A DNA stretch of 55,298 nucleotides from Candidatus Zhuqueibacterota bacterium (lineage in GTDB: Bacteria; Zhuqueibacterota; Zhuqueibacteria; Thermofontimicrobiales; Thermofontimicrobiaceae): positions 1-55,298 of the forward strand of contig JADHVV010000006.1 of assembly GCA_016783825.1 (NCBI GenBank). The letters are read 5' to 3'. A program made the position numbers and the translations under genes. Under the pieces are notes generated by a model that saw only the letters and a program-made list of their open reading frames with translations, had not been told where the DNA came from and searched no databases. Positions 50,681-55,298 of the stretch are shown piece by piece; position 1 is the stretch's first letter, and every line of letters begins with the position of its first letter.

Positions 50681-53215
50681 ATGAAAAATGAAGATACGAA
50701 AAAGCTGTTATTGGCAGCAATAATTTTGTGTTTGTTTACCATTGCTACCATTGTTTTTTTAGGATTTGGTTATAAGCTCATCCCTCCATTAGCACAGTTA
50801 TTCGACCCAATAAATGGTGTTTGGAAAAATGCTCGCCAAACTGAACATCCAAAAGAGAAACTTGTGAAACTTGAAGGATTGTCCGGAGAAGTGAAAATCA
50901 TTCGCGATAAGCGAGGCGTTCCTCATATCTTTGCAGAGAATGATGAAGATTTAGCCTTTGCATTTGGCTACGTTCAAGCACAAGACCGGCTTTGGCAAAT
51001 GGATATTGGATGGAGAGATGCAGCCGGGAGAACATCTGAAATCTTTGGAAAATCAACACTCAGAAAGGATATCTCAAAGCATAAATATGGATTGATTAAA
51101 GCAGCGAAAAAATCTTACGAAGCAATGAAAAGCTACGATGAATTTAAAGAACTCGAAGCTTATGTCAAAGGAATCAATACTTTTATCAGTTCAGTGAGGA
51201 AATCAGATTTACCGCTTGAGTTTAAACTCTTTAATTATGAACCGGAACAATGGCAAGTATTAAACTGTTTTCAGTTTGTAAAATCAATGACCTGGCGTTT
51301 AAGTTCTGGTCCCTGGCATTCAAATGATGAAAAGATTCGTGAAAAAATTGGGGATGAAGCTTTTAATGAATTATTTTCCCCTGTTGAACCTTACTTTTTA
51401 CCCATTATCCCTGAACAAGGAGGATTACCTCCAAAAGACCGGGAAATTTATGGGAAAAGTAATGCATCGATAAATAGTCGCTCAAATTTCATACAACCTG
51501 TATTGAATACCGAATCAAACGTTAACATCTCTCTACTATCTAACGATCCATCTGAAACTAATTCCATGAGCCAAACACTTGATGAACCCATGTATTCAGC
51601 TCAACTCAATTTCTGGGATTCACCACCCAAAGGCTTGGGCAGTAACAATTGGGTAATCGACTCGGAGAAATCTGCAACTGGCAGACCAATTTTAGCTTAT
51701 GATCCACATGTGTGGCTCAGCTTGCCTTCAATATGGTACGAAGCCCATCTTGTAAGTCCAAAACGTGATGTTTACGGCATAGCGCTTTTAGCATCACCAT
51801 ATATTATTTTTGGATTCAATCGTTATATTTCCTGGGGCGGTACTACTTTAATGGCTGATGTCGTTGATTGCTACAGTGAAAAATTTGACTCAACTCACCA
51901 AAACTATCAATACAAAGGACAGTGGTATCCCATCATTCGAGATACAGTATTTTTCAAAGTGCGGGGAGAAAAAGATACGAAACAAGTTTTTGAATCAACG
52001 GGGCATGGTCCTTTAGTAGAGCTGCGTAATGGTAAAGTCGCTTTGAAATGGGTGGGACATGAAGGTACCGAGGAATTGCTCGCATTCAGCCGACTTAATC
52101 GTGCTAAAAATTATAATGAATTTGTCGAAGCCCTTAGCCACTATCACGTGTCAGCTCAAAACTTCGCTTATGCCGACATTTATGGCAATATTGCTATGTG
52201 GTGTGCTGGCAGATTTCCAATTCGCAAAAATGGTGATGGACGATATTCAGTAGATGGTAGTTCAGGTGAAAATGAATGGCTTGGATTTGTTCCGTTCGAA
52301 AAACTGCCTCACAGTGTAAATCCTCCGCAGCATTATTTGTTGTCTGCTAACCAGGTACCAGTTGGCCCGGATTATGAATACAACATCGGCAGCAGTTGGG
52401 AACCCTGTTATCGAGCCCGACGCATTAACCAGCTATTGAGTTCGAAAGAAAAAATCAGTTTTGAAGATATGCAACAGTTTCAAGGTGACATCGTTGATTT
52501 ACGAGCTCAACGATTACTCCCGGCAATACTTTCGGCTGGTGAGCGTTTAGGAAAGGATAATCCTGATGTACAAAAAGTCCTATCATATTTTCGAGGTTGG
52601 GATGGTAGCGTAGATAAAGAACTTGCCGCACCACTTATTTTTAGAACTTTTTTATCATCTTATGACCAAGCCATCTGGAATGATGAACTTGGAACCCGTA
52701 GACGAAGAGCAAAAACAGCGGTATTAGAACGTCTTACCCTGGAAGATCCTCGATCGGTTTGGTTCGATGATCAACGAACAGATCGCATTGAGACACGCGA
52801 TGAAATTATTCTAAAAAGCTTGATCGAAACGCTTCAAATTTTGCATAAGTATGTTAGCGTAGATTCTACGCAATGGAAATGGGGATTACATAATAAAATC
52901 CATATCAATCATCTCTCTCATTTAAAGGGATTAGGATTTCCACCATTCCCGAATAATGGAAACAATAATACTATTTCTATGATGGGTGGTACAGTCGCTC
53001 CGCTTTGGCGGTTGGTTGTCGAAATGGCAGAAGATGGTAGGCGAGTAGGTGTTTATCCAGGAGGACAAAGCGGCAATCCGGCAAGCCCACATTACGATGA
53101 GGGTATCATTCCCTGGGCTAACCATCAATACTTTGAGTTGAATATGCCAAAGTCTGCTGAGGAGATTCCTGAAAACCAGGTTGAATCTGTCTTAAATCTT
53201 AAACCAAGGAGATAA
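50681..53215 (+). CDS. Penicillin acylase-family Ntn hydrolase
   Basis: 844 residues. N-terminal membrane anchor or signal (about 9-30), alpha-chain region with RDKRGVPHIFAENDEDLAFAFGYVQAQDRLWQM, linker, then the maturation site with nucleophile Ser321 in KGLGSNNWV, beta chain with YDPHVWLSLPSIWYEAHLV and the conserved Asn/Arg regions, and GGQSGNPASPHYDE near the end. Self-cleaves to alpha and beta chains and hydrolyses amides: beta-lactam side chains, acyl-homoserine lactones or similar. Secreted or membrane-tethered. The stop overlaps the next start (TAATG). Confidence 0.93.
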   Translation: MKNEDTKKLLLAAIILCLFTIATIVFLGFGYKLIPPLAQLFDPINGVWKNARQTEHPKEKLVKLEGLSGEVKIIRDKRGVPHIFAENDEDLAFAFGYVQAQDRLWQMDIGWRDAAGRTSEIFGKSTLRKDISKHKYGLIKAAKKSYEAMKSYDEFKELEAYVKGINTFISSVRKSDLPLEFKLFNYEPEQWQVLNCFQFVKSMTWRLSSGPWHSNDEKIREKIGDEAFNELFSPVEPYFLPIIPEQGGLPPKDREIYGKSNASINSRSNFIQPVLNTESNVNISLLSNDPSETNSMSQTLDEPMYSAQLNFWDSPPKGLGSNNWVIDSEKSATGRPILAYDPHVWLSLPSIWYEAHLVSPKRDVYGIALLASPYIIFGFNRYISWGGTTLMADVVDCYSEKFDSTHQNYQYKGQWYPIIRDTVFFKVRGEKDTKQVFESTGHGPLVELRNGKVALKWVGHEGTEELLAFSRLNRAKNYNEFVEALSHYHVSAQNFAYADIYGNIAMWCAGRFPIRKNGDGRYSVDGSSGENEWLGFVPFEKLPHSVNPPQHYLLSANQVPVGPDYEYNIGSSWEPCYRARRINQLLSSKEKISFEDMQQFQGDIVDLRAQRLLPAILSAGERLGKDNPDVQKVLSYFRGWDGSVDKELAAPLIFRTFLSSYDQAIWNDELGTRRRRAKTAVLERLTLEDPRSVWFDDQRTDRIETRDEIILKSLIETLQILHKYVSVDSTQWKWGLHNKIHINHLSHLKGLGFPPFPNNGNNNTISMMGGTVAPLWRLVVEMAEDGRRVGVYPGGQSGNPASPHYDEGIIPWANHQYFELNMPKSAEEIPENQVESVLNLKPRR

Positions 53216-53601
53216 TGATGCGAAATAATATGTGGTTGGGTTTTACTATTGCATTCACATTTACAATAATTCTCGCCCTGTTAATTGGATGGCCTTCAAC
53301 TTTAGTGGCAGGCGTTGCAGCCGGATTTTGTTTTCGTAAAGCACTACGAGCATTCTTAATTACTTTATTAGCAACTGGCTGTGCGTGGATGATAATGGCA
53401 TTAATTCCTGCATTGTGGTCGCCAACATGGCTATTAGCGAGTAAGCTTGTACAAATACCTGGACTTTCTTCTGATTTTGCTTTTTTGATGTTTTTAATAA
53501 CAGCAATCACAGGTGGATTGCTTGGTGGTCTCGGAGCCAGTAATACAGTAATTCTCCGCAGACTTTTCTCTAATTTACTAACACTCAGTAAAGCAAATTA
53601 A
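53215..53601 (+). CDS. Small integral membrane protein
   Basis: 128 residues with three or four hydrophobic segments (about 8-30, 45-65, 85-110) and no recognised motif. Its ATG shares one base with the penicillin acylase stop (TAATG), and AAGGAG lies before it, so it is translationally coupled to the acylase and probably functions with it. Unknown family. Confidence 0.72.
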   Translation: MMRNNMWLGFTIAFTFTIILALLIGWPSTLVAGVAAGFCFRKALRAFLITLLATGCAWMIMALIPALWSPTWLLASKLVQIPGLSSDFAFLMFLITAITGGLLGGLGASNTVILRRLFSNLLTLSKAN

Positions 53602-53703
53602 GAGTCTCTTTATTCAAAATTATCATTTTGGGTGTCCTATTTAACCTGATGATTTACCATCAGACGATCTCTAAAAATTTATTTGATTTTAATAAATTTT
53701 AGT

Positions 53704-53860
53704 AACTGTTCAGCTATTCAAGTCATTCTGAACGAGGGAAGGGAAAGGTTTAGTGGGAAGTGAAGAATCTCGTATTATTTTAAAAAAGGTGTGTACGCTG
53801 AAGAGATTCTTCGGTCGCAAGCTCCCTCAGAATGACATTTGTAACCACACTGAATAGTTA
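53704..53860. repeat. H2 palindromic repeat, copy 3 (reversed), with outer arms
   Basis: Core 53722-53836 begins GTCATTCTGAACGAGG and ends GCTCCCTCAGAATGAC, the reverse of copies 1 and 2. Outer arms AACTGTTCAG (53704-53713) and CTGAATAGTTA (53850-53860). The remaining 53602-53971 sequence has no gene. Confidence 0.78.
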
Positions 53861-53971
53861 CAAATTTTAATTGTAAATTATTCGTAAACTTATTACATAT
53901 TTCAGATACTCTGTTTTTTGTTCAATAATTCTAAATAAATCTATTTCAATTATAAAACTACTGGAGGCAAC

Positions 53972-54160
53972 ATGAAAAAAACACTTTACATTTTTGTATT
54001 GATTTTATTTACACTATCCCTGGTTTATGCTGGTGATTATGTCGGTGCTAAAAAATGTAAAATGTGTCACAAGGGCAAGAAAAAAGGTGAAGTATGGGAA
54101 AGCGGTGCTATTTTTGCGTGGCTTTATAATTTTTTATCTGGTTGGATCAAAACAAACTAA
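53972..54160 (+). CDS. Truncated c-type cytochrome-like protein
   Basis: 62 residues. A Sec signal (LYIFVLILFTLSLVYAG) is followed by YVGAKKCKMCHKGKKKGEVWE, one CxxCH heme site in the context of multiheme or c554-type cytochromes. After about 15 more residues the reading frame leaves any recognisable cytochrome and stops in a hydrophobic stretch (AIFAWLYNFLSGW). Related proteins are normally over 100 residues with a second heme. I see no continuation in the other frames, so this is a remnant or a mini-cytochrome. GGAGGC precedes the ATG. Confidence 0.55.
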   Translation: MKKTLYIFVLILFTLSLVYAGDYVGAKKCKMCHKGKKKGEVWESGAIFAWLYNFLSGWIKTN

Positions 54161-54169
54161 ACAGAGAGT

Positions 54170-55298
54170 ATGAATAAAATAGAAATTAGTAAAAAATTAG
54201 CCCGAAGAATAGTTCTAAACGCTCAACTACTCGATGGCAGACCAAACCTCTCGTATGGAAAAGAAGGCATCGCCCAAATAATAGAAAAATTGGGCTACAT
54301 TCAAATTGATACTATATCCGTAATCAAACGTGCCCATCATCATACTATTTGGACGCGGTGTAACGACTATCAAGAAACAAAACTTCATGAACTTCAGGCA
54401 ATAGATCGCCGAATTTTTGAGTATTGGGGTCATGCCATGTCCTATTTGCCCATGTCCGATTACCGCTTTTACTTGCCGCGCATGCGTAACTTTGAAAATC
54501 CTTCCAGTCCGTGGGCAAAATATCAGATGGAAAAATGTGGTAATATTTTAGAACCTGTGTTAGACCGCATGAAAAAAGAAGGCCCCCTAAGCTCAAAAGA
54601 TTTTGCTAATATAGGAAAGAAAGGCGGGACCTGGTGGGATTGGAAACCAGCCAAAGCAGCATTGGAATTGCTCTTTTGGCAGGGGAAGTTGATGATAACC
54701 GAGCGGCACAATTTTCAAAAAGTGTACGATTTGACCGAACGGGTGCTGCCGGAAAACTTAAATACAACGATGCCAACGCAAGATGAACTGGCACATTTTT
54801 TTGTCCGCCGCGCACTTTCTGCTATGGGATTGGCTTCCGAAAGAGAAATCCAGAAATTTTTACAACCGGATTCAGCAAGGGATTCGGATATACGTGCGGT
54901 GAATAAAGAAACAATTTTAAAATCGTTGAATGAGTCAATTGAAGCAAAAGAGATAATTCCGGTTCAAATTGAAGAGAACCAAAATACAAAATATTATGCT
55001 TTATCTGAAACGATTGAACAATCTTCTTTACTTAAAAGATCTTCCCAAAAAATTTTCTTGCTCTCCCCTTTTGACAATTTAATTATTCAACGAGATAGAA
55101 CGAAACGGCTTTTCGATTTTGATTATACCCTTGAATGTTACGTTCCTGCTCCAAAAAGAAAATATGGTTATTTTGTCCTGCCAATTCTCTGGGGCAATAC
55201 ATTTGTCGGAAGACTCGATGCAAAAGCAGATCGCCCCAAAAAGACATTTGTAATTCGGAACTTAACTTTTGAGCCAGAATTCAAATCTTATGAAAAAT
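54170..55298 (+). CDS. YcaQ/AlkX-like winged-helix DNA glycosylase (3' partial)
   Basis: 376 codons are visible before the window ends; the gene continues. ATG at 54170-54172 with AGAGAG upstream. HTH_42/YcaQ features: GYIQIDTISVIKRAHHHTIWTR containing the QxD catalytic motif of YcaQ, then YWGHAMSYLPMSDYRFY, KAALELLFWQGKL and ILLSPFDNLIIQRDRTKRLF. YcaQ-type enzymes unhook DNA interstrand crosslinks. The start is 10 bp after the cytochrome stub stop. Confidence 0.88.
   Translation, partial: MNKIEISKKLARRIVLNAQLLDGRPNLSYGKEGIAQIIEKLGYIQIDTISVIKRAHHHTIWTRCNDYQETKLHELQAIDRRIFEYWGHAMSYLPMSDYRFYLPRMRNFENPSSPWAKYQMEKCGNILEPVLDRMKKEGPLSSKDFANIGKKGGTWWDWKPAKAALELLFWQGKLMITERHNFQKVYDLTERVLPENLNTTMPTQDELAHFFVRRALSAMGLASEREIQKFLQPDSARDSDIRAVNKETILKSLNESIEAKEIIPVQIEENQNTKYYALSETIEQSSLLKRSSQKIFLLSPFDNLIIQRDRTKRLFDFDYTLECYVPAPKRKYGYFVLPILWGNTFVGRLDAKADRPKKTFVIRNLTFEPEFKSYEK

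Overview
The window looks like chromosomal DNA from a low-GC Gram-negative bacterium. Lipoprotein signal peptides, a TolC/RND efflux system, an outer-membrane export set, Tat-type signals, an FCB-style housekeeping block (tilS-hpt-ftsH-folP-cdaA) and MglA-type signalling all fit the Fibrobacteres-Chlorobi-Bacteroidetes neighbourhood. My best guess is Calditrichota or a KSB1-like lineage, but this is inferred from gene content only. Coding density is moderate, and the gaps between genes are unusually rich in layered palindromic repeats.

Layout. 1-1856: biotin carboxylase (5' end outside the window) and its biotin carrier protein, an acyl-CoA carboxylase pair. 2035-4859 (-): TldE/TldD protease pair. 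5464-12253 (+): the most interesting block, an operon-like run with an MglA-family small GTPase, three Roadblock/LC7 proteins or domains, several PATAN/DUF4388-like proteins (including a duplicated double-domain paralogue), a HAMP receptor with no output domain, and a lipoprotein with a PDC/Cache-like domain. 12678-15337: glycerol kinase and an SRPBCC/GyrI-like protein behind a strong promoter. 15338-16461: a 1.1 kb stretch without genes that holds an inverted-repeat element and five copies of a palindromic 16-mer. 16462-24833: an unknown secreted protein, tRNA-CAT, tilS, hpt, ftsH, folP and cdaA. 25013-31925 (-): a catabolic-looking cluster (UroD-like, Gfo/Idh/MocA, TIM-barrel isomerase), a gene split by one in-frame stop, a class V aminotransferase and a DUF6901-like protein. 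32334-39071 (+): exported amidohydrolases, a small ParB-domain protein, an Ntn hydrolase and TerC. 39793-45868: TolC/adaptor/RND tripartite efflux. 45993-55298: proline dehydrogenase, lone HicB-like protein, PQQ-propeller protein, Tat-exported sugar-isomerase-like protein, penicillin acylase, a membrane protein, a stub of a c-type cytochrome, and a YcaQ-like DNA glycosylase that runs off the end.

Two things stand out. First, the 5464-12253 module looks like a complete small-GTPase signalling unit (sensor, adaptors, switch) without an obvious motility gene. Second, a 41-43 bp element occurs seven times. It always sits inside another palindromic repeat, and it carries a tetranucleotide whose complement near the far end changes with it in three different versions. 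I do not recognise this element.
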